Assembly (NCBI GenBank): GCA_029224185.1
Contig: CM055197.1
Span: 20,220,827 to 20,284,826, forward strand
Length of the DNA stretch: 64,000 bases
Source: Karalla daura
Taxonomy: Eukaryota > Chordata > Actinopteri > Chaetodontiformes > Leiognathidae
Direction of reading: 5' to 3'
How positions within the stretch are numbered: position 1 is the stretch's first letter; every line of letters starts with the position of its first letter. The notes beneath the pieces are model-generated. The model was not told the DNA's origin and ran no database searches. It saw only the letters and a list, made by a program, of their open reading frames with translations. This document shows positions 25,201 through 34,100 of this stretch, in pieces. Both the position numbers and the translations under genes were made by a program.

Positions 25201-25289
25201 TTTCATCTCCAGATCAAACTCCAGACCCACTGCTGCTCCAGCCACTCATTTCCCATTCAGTTACACACCTGCCAGTCAGTCATGCCTGA
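16253..25289 (+). CDS. lhx8: LIM-homeobox transcription factor, LHX8-type (eight coding exons)
   Basis: Coding exons are 16253-16312, 16627-16773, 17159-17280, 20667-20887, 22253-22353, 24031-24126, 24618-24798 and 25213-25289. All are bounded by AG/GT with matching phases and give 334 residues. LIM1 (about 55-108) shows C-x2-C-x17-H-x2-C-x2-C-x2-C, then SCYIKDKQVFCKLDY. LIM2 starts at C116 (CARCGRSIHSGDWVRRARG). The homeodomain (about 204-263) starts KRARTSFT, contains DNNPDAQTLQKLAERTGLSR and has helix 3 VWFQNCRARQKKY. The tail ends LPVSHA, close to the PISHT end of LHX8. LIM1 and the tail favour LHX8 over LHX6, while a few LIM2 residues resemble LHX6, so this may be the divergent teleost lhx8 duplicate (b type). 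It is a nuclear DNA-binding protein whose LIM domains bind LDB cofactors. The start at 16253 is the first in-frame ATG; alternative upstream exons are possible. Confidence 0.93.
16509..16530. repeat. poly-C run (22) in intron 1
   Basis: An uninterrupted run of 22 C bases lies inside the first intron of the LIM-homeobox gene, about 100 bases before exon 2. Confidence 0.85.
16851..16892. repeat. (TA)(TG)n(CG)n microsatellite in intron 2
   Basis: Alternating purine-pyrimidine sequence runs for about 42 bases: ATATAT, then TG repeats, then about 8 CG repeats. Such tracts can adopt Z-DNA. Confidence 0.9.
18925..19430 (+). mobile_element. degenerate Rex3/RTE-like LINE RT fragment in intron 3
   Basis: The frame at 18925-18990 reads 'FQIGDHWISSQLFADDVVLM', with the FADD catalytic box of reverse transcriptase at 18953-18964. 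Downstream come frame-shifted pieces typical of the fish Rex3 C-terminal region: 'MRISPKAW', 'SLRDGVRSSVIFEGLAVELLLL' (19309-19374) and 'YQLRWFGPG'. The order agrees with a + strand element. Gaps and shifts show it is inactive. It lies between LIM1 and LIM2 exons. Confidence 0.8.
19480..20310 (-). mobile_element. degenerate L2-like LINE, endonuclease and linker region
   Basis: On the - strand, about 20270 to 19900 gives 'SDFIHSTLEGAAQLSNNLARS' and related text. About 19920 to 19740 gives 'IDGLCLSETWL' and 'VGLNEGSPTNSINFHVP', which resemble a LINE endonuclease domain. About 19680 to 19550 gives 'DQLVDSVTGSLHNTLDSIAPL', a usual post-endonuclease linker. The element is antisense to the host gene and next to the sense Rex3-like fragment. 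The clade is approximate. Confidence 0.65.
21960..22085 (+). mobile_element. Tc1/mariner-like terminal fragment
   Basis: The segment 'cacaattatggactactttgtattggtcta' through 'aaatacatttaagt' to 'aaggagtacactttttcatagcacta' matches the characteristic 3' end of fish Tc1-like elements. The matching 5' end and the transposase were not found nearby. Confidence 0.65.
22546..22875 (+). other. unassigned open frame in intron 5
   Basis: A 109-residue frame, rich in K, W and S (for example KLRKELEEAGLK, then NHKSWSKWLY), lies between homeobox exons on the same strand. I do not recognise it. There is no supported splice signal, and the composition does not rule out a decayed transposase or chance. Confidence 0.2.
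24154..24344. mobile_element. hAT-type MITE, 191 bp
   Basis: Terminal inverted repeats of 30 bases lie at 24154-24183 and 24315-24344. Both begin CAGGGGTGAG and end ACAAAGGGC, with about five mismatches between arms. The flanking 8-mers TCCTAGAG (24146-24153) and TTCAAGAG (24345-24352) match at six of eight positions, as expected for a decayed hAT target duplication. The 130-base interior has no coding capacity. It sits 27 bases after the exon 6 donor, inside the intron that splits the homeobox. Confidence 0.85.
24353..24480. mobile_element. second hAT-like fragment abutting the MITE
   Basis: The text 'ggtcgccaacctttc' through 'agaccagtttaatatcagacagcatttt' to 'gaccgcatggaggtccg' resembles the end of another widespread fish hAT (Charlie-like) family. 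It follows directly after the MITE, and only one end is recognisable. Confidence 0.45.
24835..24960. repeat. SINE-like dispersed repeat, copy A (in intron 7)
   Basis: The text 'tgatagaacagctggagag' through 'aggggggaatgacatgcagtaaaggg' to 'tgcctgctctatcgactgagc' matches a repeat common in percomorph fish. Its end resembles a tRNA-type A box read in reverse. A diverged relative is at 30065-30200. Confidence 0.55.
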
Positions 25290-26015
25290 CATCCGGCCTG
25301 CCTCTCAACAACCGAGGACATTGATTTGCTGCTGGAAATATGATGCGGCGCAAAACGTAACTCTTAACTAAAAAAAGAAATCCTGTGTAGAATGGATTAC
25401 TTCAATTGAGAAATTATCTGGGAAGAGATTGACAAGAAATGGCAAGAAATGAACTTAAGTCACTGAATTAGTTTTTATTGTCATGCACACAGTCAGAAGT
25501 GAAAATCTCAAGTTATGTGATATGTGAAGCTTTTGTTAGTGTCATTAATTTTTGTGAATTTAATTTATTTAGAGAATATGATGAGATGAGGCACCTTACA
25601 GGAAAATGGTGTAAAACAACCTAGATTTGGTTTTCAGTTAAATCAAGATTTTAGAGTTCATTTAATGATACATTTGGAATAAGAGAAATACTCAGCCAGT
25701 AACTGCAATATATAATAGAATAACATCTGGAACATTTTGCACTGGTTTACATTAATGAACCACAAGAGGAAATATGTGAACTTGCTGGGGGTTTTTTTTG
25801 ACAAGGAATGTGTTCAAACACCTTCTTTGGATCCATTTCTGTGTCCAAGTTTAAACAGCCCTAATTTTGGATCACTAGAAGAGCATTTCTAAAAGTACTT
25901 GTAGTCTGATTAAAATAAGCAAGTCTGTGTGTACTGTGAATGTTGAATGAGAGAATGGGTGAGCATGTATGAACAACACACTGGGTATAAATAAACATTT
26001 ACAATACATGTTTGA
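25290..26015 (+). other. lhx8: 3'UTR of the LHX8-type gene
   Basis: AT-rich, non-coding sequence follows the stop at 25287-25289. It contains an AATAAA polyadenylation signal at 25990-25995 in the context 'ggtataaataaacatt'. No earlier canonical signal was seen, so the mRNA most likely ends near 26010. Confidence 0.6.
25990..25995 (+). terminator. AATAAA polyadenylation signal
   Basis: This is the first canonical AATAAA after the LIM-homeobox stop codon on the same strand, about 700 bases downstream. Confidence 0.55.
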
Positions 26016-26096
26016 AATTAAAGTTCATGGTTGCACTACATTCTCTACCTCAACCCTTTAGGCTTGGAAAATGTCTTTGCTGATCTTGAAATTCTT

Positions 26097-26117
26097 AAAA
26101 AAAAAAAAAAAAAAAAA
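26097..26117. repeat. poly-A run (21)
   Basis: An uninterrupted run of 21 A bases lies about 100 bases beyond the polyadenylation signal. It could be the tail of an inserted retroelement, but no element was recognised before it. Confidence 0.8.
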
Positions 26118-26119
26118 GG

Positions 26120-27690
26120 TGTGACTGATTTAATTTAACCATGGAAAAATATTTTGTGGTTACCGTTGGAAGTTGACTCATAAATTAAGGCTTTGGTAAC
26201 AAACCATATATTATGTTTACATTGTGTTAAGACAAAAACATGCAATTTTCATTTTTTGTAAATGCCACAACATGGATTTGTTGTCCTGAGTTGCCCCATT
26301 TTTCAACTTGAAGCATCAGCAACACCTTCGAGCTGCAATGCAATTGCCACAGTTAATTGCTACCATGAAAAACAATTTGGCTATCCCTACCAGGTGCATC
26401 TCAGCAACGACCCAGATACACCCAGCCACCATTTAGTTCACTAAATGGGTTGCAAATCTTATTTTCGCAGGCATCAGGTCAATCTTAACAGATCAGCTTG
26501 CACCAGACCAGAAGTCAGACACAGTATCAGCATTTAACTTCCGTCAACCTCCAAAATAAAACTGCAGCTCCTCTGTCACAACCCTATGTCATAACCAGTG
26601 GCACCAATTCAGAAGTCAAACTCCAGAGCGTTGCATTGTTCACTGTCAGTATGGTCGAGGAGAGACTCGTTTAACAGTTTAATTTATGCAATCCATTTAT
26701 TGGTATTGCTCATCTTGTGATATTATGGAAATTAAGATGGCTTGCAAGTCTCTGTTACTGCTATTCACTCTAGATGGGGATTGATGCTGGACAGAGGATG
26801 GTGCAAAACTGTTACAGCTGTCATTGTAGCTTAAAGTTTCAGTTCAGGGTTAGATTGCACCAGTGTTCACTGTGGAAGCTTCAGTTGATAGAATAACAAT
26901 GTTAGTCTTATTTTATGCATTGTCTTATATTCTAATCCCACTTGGGGTTTGTGAATCTATCCTCCTGAGTTATACCTCTAAAGTAGGTACAGATTTCCAT
27001 GAAAATAAAACAAAGAAAAATGACAGTATATTAGTAGTTATAAAATATAATATGTAAATCTTTGAAGCTCACTGGTCGTTTTAAATGGTTTAGATATTGA
27101 AAGTTATTGAAAGCGATTTGTTTTTTCAAAATGATCACAGTAATCAGTGTTGATGAAGGGCAAGTCAGGTACAGTGGGAAGTAACAGAATATATAAAAAT
27201 CCAGAAGGCTGCAAAGAAAGCCTAACGATTAGTTTGGGGCTAGTATATGAAGTTTATCAGTACAGTTTCTTAGTGTGTGTCTATGTGAAAAGTGTAAGAC
27301 CTGAATTACAAATGCAAACCAGTCCTAGTGAGTAGGTCTCATGTTGCATTCTGACTTTTCTGACTTTTGCATACTGAGAAAGAACAACTACAGAATTAAT
27401 CACAGAGTGCAAGATCCAAATGAATAAAAAAGTAGTTTTTGTAGTAGTAGAAGTAGTTTAGTTGTCAGTAGTTTTTGATGTTATTCCTTCTGGCTTTTGT
27501 TTGTTGTTCAGTCCATATCTCCCAACCAAAACAAATTGGGTTGAAAAAGCACTAGACAAATTTTACAAAACGGATGTGGGATGTTTGAAGCCCCCCTCCG
27601 TGGTTGTTGCCACCTCTCTATAAACTGCTACTCACAACAGTTGTTGTGTTATTGCTAATTACGGGCCCACTTCAAATTGACCATTCAATA
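26120..27690. other. intergenic region between the LIM-homeobox gene and klhl20
   Basis: AT-rich sequence without supported exons. No recognisable repeat except near its right end. Confidence 0.4.
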
Positions 27691-27699
27691 GCAAAACGC

Positions 27700-27765
27700 T
27701 TGAAAAAATATCGTAAATTACGAAAAAGAAGTCATAAATTACAAGAATAAAGTCGTACTTAAAAC
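27700..27765. repeat. decayed 'cgtaaattacgag' type minisatellite
   Basis: Two to three diverged units of a roughly 25-base phrase occur here: 'tatcgtaaattacgaaaaagaagtc', then 'ataaattacaagaataaagtcgta'. This resembles a self-complementary fish repeat of the AAGTCGTAAATTACGAG kind. Confidence 0.5.
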
Positions 27766-27879
27766 GGATGTAGGTCGAGATGAGGAATGGTGAGCAGGTA
27801 CTGTACGGTTGATGTTTAGCAAACTGAACTGTTTAAACTGAACAGCTTCATAGACGTTTAACGACCTACTTCCGAGAGA

Positions 27880-28330
27880 GACCTAGAGGAGAAAAGAGGA
27901 AGAATCGGTTGATAACGGAAATCTGTATTAATCCATATACGTGTCTGCAATGACGCCACAATCTGTCAATAAGTGTCACACGTGCTCTCCGCATATCTGT
28001 ATGCTGTACGATGACCTCATCGCACACCTTTGTTTTGAAAATACACCACCAGGAAGTTGCGCGTCTGCAGCGCCTGCTAAAGCCCAGGAAGTAACACGGC
28101 AGTGTCTGACCGACGGCGTATGATTGAAAACATCAGGATCCTGGGCGTCTTCTCGGGACTATTGGGATGAAAGTATTCGGTAAAGCACGCCTTAAACGAT
28201 CCTATTTTGTCAGGCAATTGTTTTGCGTCAACGTATGCTGTTTTGTGAGCGTTGACGTCAATTTGGTTATCACCAGGTAAACTGAAATACTTTACACCCA
28301 GACTGTTGCGTTAAAGGCTCTCAAGCGGGC
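27880..28330 (+). promoter_or_regulatory. candidate klhl20 promoter and noncoding first exon
   Basis: GC and CpG content rise here, about 3 kb upstream of the klhl20 start codon and on the same strand. A good donor-like word, TTCG|GTAAAG near 28180, could end a noncoding first exon. At 28253-28260 there is a perfect palindromic cAMP-response element, TGACGTCA. An acceptor-like TCCCTAG|G at 31066-31073, just before the coding start, would receive such a splice. All of this is inferred from motifs. Confidence 0.4.
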
Positions 28331-29439
28331 ACATCTCCCAGGATTTAGGAAAACAGGAATGTCCCACATTTAGATCTTTCATCTGATCGGGCTATTCCTA
28401 TTTACTGTGGCCGTTTACGTTTGTATCATCTGTGTATACCTCAGCATGTATGCTAGCATACAACATAGCATCCCCAACATGCCCGAGAAATAATCTGACT
28501 CGGTAGCGAGCGCTGGGAGTTTTAAAAGCCCCGTGCCAATAAAGCGTGTTTTCGCTATTTCCATTGTGTTTCGACTGTCTTTATACCCGGTAGAAGCTCA
28601 TTTTTAGGCTGCAGATTCGATTTTGCTTAGCAGCTAGCTGACTTGGAGTCCGGATCTGGTTAAGAGCTGAAACTGCTAACAACAACAACAACTGCTAACA
28701 ACAACAAATTGGCTGAAGTCTGAGCTGGCCGATGGTCATATGAGTCCGGTTGCAGAGGAACCCTCAAGTGTTTGTGTTGTGTCTGACTCAAAGTGACGTG
28801 CCCGACTTGGACGTTACGACGCAGGGCTAATGTGAGCAGCGGTGTGCTGTGAACCCCCACAGTGGCTTCATCCTGAAAACGACCCAATAACGAATGTAAA
28901 TGTATTTTGGCAGCGAGACCAGAATGTAGGATACAGAGACCAAAGCAGATCGTGGGTAATCACAGTATGTGAAGGATTCCAAGTACGCAGTCAATGACGA
29001 GGCATTTGTGTGTCAAATTTTATGAAGCCGTTGCGTGATGCTTTTCAAGTGACGCTTGGGAGTCATGATATTGATGACTGTTTTATTGATAAACTGAAAG
29101 GGGACAAAATATTGAAGGAGACACATAGTGTTCCACATTTTAGAAGAACTTCCTGTGGTATGTCATGTGTCCACGGTGAACCTCTGAGGAGTCACAGGGC
29201 CTCAGCCCACCAGTGAGATTTCTCATGCTTGACAGTGTCCCTGAACGTGAGGTCACGATAGCTTTTACAGGTTTTACCATCCAAACAGGATCAGAAGTCC
29301 AGAAACTAACCACTCTACAGGTGTTCAGAATCGTAACATGCCGTCCCACATTTCATGTCCAGAAAAGTACTCCCTGCAGATTTGGCCACTTTGTGTGATT
29401 ATCTTATCGTTTCCTGATTTACCATTGTCAATAGTAAAT

Positions 29440-29745
29440 AACCTACAGACCCACACAATGTGACCGAGTCATTATAATGCCTGTAATGTCCACAAACGTA
29501 ATAAAAATCTGCAACTTTTAAAGTTTATGATCTCACAATTATAATACATTTTCCACCAATGTAATAACCCCTACCTGCTACAAACATACCACGCAGTTTC
29601 ACACAAATGTAACCATCGTTTTCGCAGGGATCGGTTATGTTTGTGGGTGAAAAGTGAAAATCTTCAACTTTCTATATTGTAATCACTTTTCACAAATGTA
29701 TAGTGTGTAGTGCAATGAATACTGGTTGTTGTGGTTGTTTGCGTG
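29440..29745. repeat. dispersed repeat, copy A (partner at 47200-47470)
   Basis: The two copies share, in the same order, 'aatacaaa..tgcaaac'-type text, 'agtttc(a/c)cacaaatg', 'gcaggg', 'gtgaaaattcttcacctttt' (here 'gtgaaaatcttcaactttc'), 'tgtaat(c/t)ac(t)ttcacaaatgta' and 'gcaatgaata..g(g/a)ttgttgtggttg'. The family is not named. It appears non-coding. Confidence 0.6.
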
Positions 29746-29823
29746 CCTATACTATACTAGCGGGTTCAAAATCCAGCTGCTGACTCTCTGCTACCACTAT
29801 CACACAACAGAAAACCAACTCCA

Positions 29824-29837
29824 CCCCCCCCCCCCCC
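29824..29837. repeat. poly-C run in the klhl20 upstream region
   Basis: A run of about 14 C bases sits between 'ctccac'-type text and 'tcacatgtacg'. Confidence 0.7.
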
Positions 29838-30064
29838 TCACATGTACGTGCGCAATCACCTTTGTCATTCGTTTTCAGGTCACAGAATTGTCTTGTGGCA
29901 TATAAACATCTAGTCTAGACAGATTTTAATTCTTTGCCTAAACAAAATGCTTTGAAGTGAGTATCATCTCTCTCGCCTCTGTCTGTGGTGTATGGTGTGC
30001 AGCGTTCAGATGACTACACGGCGGGTTCCACAGCGACAATCATGTGTCGGAGGTTTGTGGTCTC

Positions 30065-30200
30065 TCCCGAGGCCTTTTGTTGATTGAACAGCCGGAGAGT
30101 GGCAGGGAATGGGGACAGGGAGAGAGAGGGGGAATGAGATGCAGCATGTAAATCGCGTCTTGCATATGAAGCAGGCAGTGGCTATTATGTTTGTGGAAAA
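30065..30200. repeat. SINE-like dispersed repeat, copy B
   Basis: The text 'ttgattgaacagccggagagtggcagggaa' through 'gagagagagggggaatgagatgcagca' is a diverged relative of 24835-24960. Confidence 0.5.
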
Positions 30201-31072
30201 CATATTGTGTCTGGGATTATTACTGCAGATTGCAGCAGACGTTTGTGGACAGTCATTACATTGGCAGGCATTACAACCATGAATGAACTTGTGATGTTAG
30301 AGAGTTACCTATTATCCTGTGGAGCTTGCAACCATGACCACCTTCCCAGAAAATCCTTCTCTGTGAAGAGGAGCACCTTGGCACGAGTTCAGTTACCTTA
30401 CCTTGGACTCTTAATCTTCATGGTTATCTAAATACGGTGCCACATATAAATGTGACCAGGATGGAGGGGTAGTGCATCATGAGCCCTGCCACTGACTGAC
30501 GACGTCCATGTGAAAATGTAATCACATAACCACTTTGATGTGGACCTGCCAGCGTTCATTCAAACATAAGCCCCCCCTGCTGTCCATCCAGTTCTTGGAC
30601 ATGTTATTTATCCATCTTAAACAACCCGGGGAAACCCACCTGGGTCACATTCATCCGTGTCTCTTTCCCGAAAACGACCGTATAATTATATCCCGGAACG
30701 CAAAGTGTCGGGGATACTATGCATTTGGACCGCAGCCGCAGCGGCATGTTTTTCGTGTTAGCATTGGATCTCAATTTTGATGTTCGGCAGACAGATTCAT
30801 AACTCCTAGTGGAAGAACTGATTTGATTTTCAAGCATTTCAAATTGTGCGTTTGGCCGCAATGGGCAGCACTCTGGGCGAAAAATTACATTTGTGCTTCG
30901 TGTGCGTCTCCAGAACTGAGGGTTCTACTTGATGCAAATGAAGCAACGTGGATCGTCCAATCGCTGCATTGGGTGCCAAATGCATAGGTCTTGTTCCCGG
31001 AGAAGGTTAATGGGATTATAACGTTTTCGAAGATGTGTTCTGTAGTCAATCTGTATGTTGTTCACTCCCTAG

Positions 31073-31136
31073 GTTAACCTCATTGTGAGATCCCAAAACT
31101 ACTACTTCAGTGCATGGACACAAAGCCAATGCGAAG
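31073..31136 (+). other. klhl20: klhl20 first coding exon with short 5'UTR
   Basis: The exon appears to start after TCCCTAG at 31066-31072. It carries about 41 bases of leader, then the ATG at 31114, and contributes only 23 coding bases (eight codons, phase 2) before the donor AAG|GTAGGT at 31137. The start is chosen because the eight residues plus the next ten match the length and position of the mammalian N-terminus. Confidence 0.7.
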
Positions 31137-34100
31137 GTAGGTGCTTCTAACTTAAAGACTCTTTGATCTGTTCGTTGAAATGCAAGTGTGTCTAGTAGAA
31201 GACAAAAAAAATGGTTCTAATCGATGTAATCGCCAAGAGAAAGTAACGAAATCCCCCATTTACATGAGAGCGTTAATTGTGAATAGAAATAATTGAATTC
31301 CAAATGAAAGTTAATTCTGCTTAGAAAAGACCATGCAATTCCTATGATATGATAAAGTGGATTTAACTTGTTTTCCATGTAAACCTTAATGCGGAGGAGG
31401 AGGAGGAGGAGACGAGCAGCACAAAAAAGGAGGATGTGGGTCCATCCCGTTCTGCTTGCATGGCAGGAATTGGGGGTATATAGGCCGGTTCGGGAGCTAT
31501 ATTCCCTTAAGGACCGCTAGGTGGTCTAGTTAAGGCCAAGCAGGGGGCGGCTCGACCGCCTGTCCGTTAAGTCTGGTGTCCCAGAGCTCGGGAACCTTGG
31601 ACGCCGCGTGAATGAATGAAGATAATGGGTTCAAAATTAGCATTTGGACTTGGGTCTCCTGTTAGCCCACCACAGAATAATCAGTGCCCTTAGTATGAAT
31701 CGGTATTCATCTATCACGGTTGATGGACATGAAAGCAGAGAACACTAATTGTTATGAGGGATCACCAGTCGACTTGAAGCCTCCACCGCCCTGCATACAT
31801 ATTTCACCAGGGCCGCCAGCGCACGCCAAGACGCCACTGGAATGGACATCACCAGCCGCTGCACTCTGGGGGACCCCAACAAGCTCCCTGAGGGGGTCCC
31901 CCAGCCCGCACGCATGCCCTACGTCTCCGACAAGCACCCGCGGCAGACCCTGGAGGTGATCAACCTGCTGAGGAAACACCGGGAGCTCTGCGACGTCGTG
32001 CTGGTGGTGGGCGCCAAGAAGATCTATGCCCACCGCGTGATCCTGTCCGCCTGCAGCCCCTACTTCAGGTATGCGGGGGGGGGGGGGGGCGAAGGTTGCG
32101 CCCGGTCCCAAGTCTGCCAGATCGACGGCGTATAATCAACTTTGGTTTTTCTCCGTCTCCGCTCTTTTAAGGGCGATGTTCACTGGAGAGCTGGCGGAGA
32201 GCAGGCAGACCGAGGTGGTCATCCGTGACATCGATGAAAGGGCCATGGAGCTCCTCATTGACTTTGCCTACACCTCGCAGGTAACAGTTCGAGCAACAGG
32301 GGGGAGTTTTGGTCAAATGTCGGTCAAGCTGTGGACCCTCGATGGGTTGGAACAAAAATGCGCGGCCGCGCGGCCCTTGGTGGAATGGTGTGAGGACCCC
32401 TGATGTAGATGGTGAAAAGAAGGGTGCTCAGGGCTGAGCCTCGGGTGGAGGAAGAGGAGGAGCCAGCGCGAGTGCCAGTTTACAGAACCAGTATAGTTTC
32501 TTTATGAGTGAAGGTGTGTTTTTGATAATCTTTGAAAATTTAGACAAGATTTACAGCACTTTGCTAAACCACCTCTACACAGGGCTCTCAGGGCCTCAGC
32601 GTAGACAGAGATGTGATTGTCTTAAACATTTAGATGTATATGGGTATTGGTGAAGATGTATTTGGGTACTCTGTCAAATACCTTAAAAAAAGTGTGTAAA
32701 AACAAGAAGAGACCGCAGTTCATGATTGTTCAGTCTTAATTTTTTAAAAAAATCTTAAAGATTAAAGATGAAGGTTAAATATTTGAAGAAACAAAGTAAA
32801 CACTCTCAAAACTAAGTACTCTAGGCCTCCAATTGATGCAAAGATGTATGGAAATCTTTGAAATAAAAACGCCCGCTATATGGTGCAGTTGCAAATGCGA
32901 TCGTGTGAAAATGCGTGCCGAGAAGAGTGTTGCACTGTTCATGGCTGCATATGTGAAGCCGTTCCGATGCCCCCCCCTGCTTCCAGGTCACCGTCGAGGA
33001 GGGAAATGTGCAAACCCTGCTCCCCGCCGCCTGCCTCCTGCAACTGGCCGAGATCCAGGAGGCCTGCTGCGAGTTCCTCAAGAGGCAGTTGGACCCCTCC
33101 AACTGCCTGGGCATCCGGGCCTTCGCAGACACGCACTCCTGCCGCGAGCTGCTGCGCATCGCGGACAAGTTCACCCAGCACAACTTCCAGGAGGTAAAAA
33201 TGGCATTTGTCGGACTGCATGGTTTACACGTCTCGCGATGCGCAAGCCAAATCGTTTTTTTCTTACGGTTTGAGTCACGGTTTTCAGAAAGGGCAAATGC
33301 GTTATCGATTGCCAAAGGGAAATTTGTCTGGCAGTTCATAGACCATTTGCAGAAGAATGAAAAAGCCCGATGGTTATAGGTACAAAGGATCTGTTTTGTT
33401 GAAGAGAGGGGCACAGCACACAGAGCTGTCAGACATTGATTTAAACTGATCAGAGGAATTGCATTCTACTGACTTGATAATGACTTTCGTGATGGACTTG
33501 ACGCCTCCCCTGTCTCAGGTAATGGAGAGTGAGGAGTTCATGCTGTTGCCTGCGAACCAGCTGATCGACATCATCTCCAGCGATGAGCTGAATGTACGCA
33601 GCGAGGAGCAGGTCTTCAATGCTGTGATGGCCTGGGTTAAATACAGCATCCAGGAGCGCAGACCGCAGCTGCCCCAGGTCAGTCTCTGAAGATCAATGTC
33701 CCTCTATGCGTGGACCAGTCATATGCAATACGGTACTTCAGGTTCATTTCAACTGGTCAGACCCCCAGGAGCTCGGGACATGTGCACTAAGATGAGCATC
33801 AGCTTTGTTTCCTGTTATCAATATCAAAAACACTTCAAAGGGTGAGTGGTCATGCGCGTCCCAGACCCCCCCCCCCCCCCCCCCCCCATTAAACCCCATC
33901 TGAGTAAGCGGACCAGTTTTGTTTTGGTGGTTTCCTCTTTATCTGGCTCCGTCGTCTTGCGATGACCTGAGCACCCCTGCTTGCATGGTGGTGGCAGCTC
34001 CCTGGGGCTGAAGCGAGTGTCCTGTCCTCCGCAGGTCCTGCAGCACGTTCGACTACCGCTGCTCAGCCCCAAGTTCTTAGTCGGCACGGTCGGATCGGAC

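Noticed and set aside
29755..29790. Possible tRNA B-box-like 'gggttcaaaatccagc'
   Set aside because: No matching A box or cloverleaf could be drawn around it.
31478..31483. TATATA word as a klhl20 TATA box
   Set aside because: It lies within intron 1, between the first coding exon and exon 2, and has no associated ATG that would give a better protein.
31752..32111. 119-codon open frame on the - strand of klhl20 exon 2
   Set aside because: It is a GC-rich shadow of the BTB-coding exon; the + strand frame matches KLHL20.
32821..33414. 197-codon open frame on the - strand
   Set aside because: It overlaps klhl20 exon 4 antisense; its length is explained by high GC in the exon, and no family features were seen.
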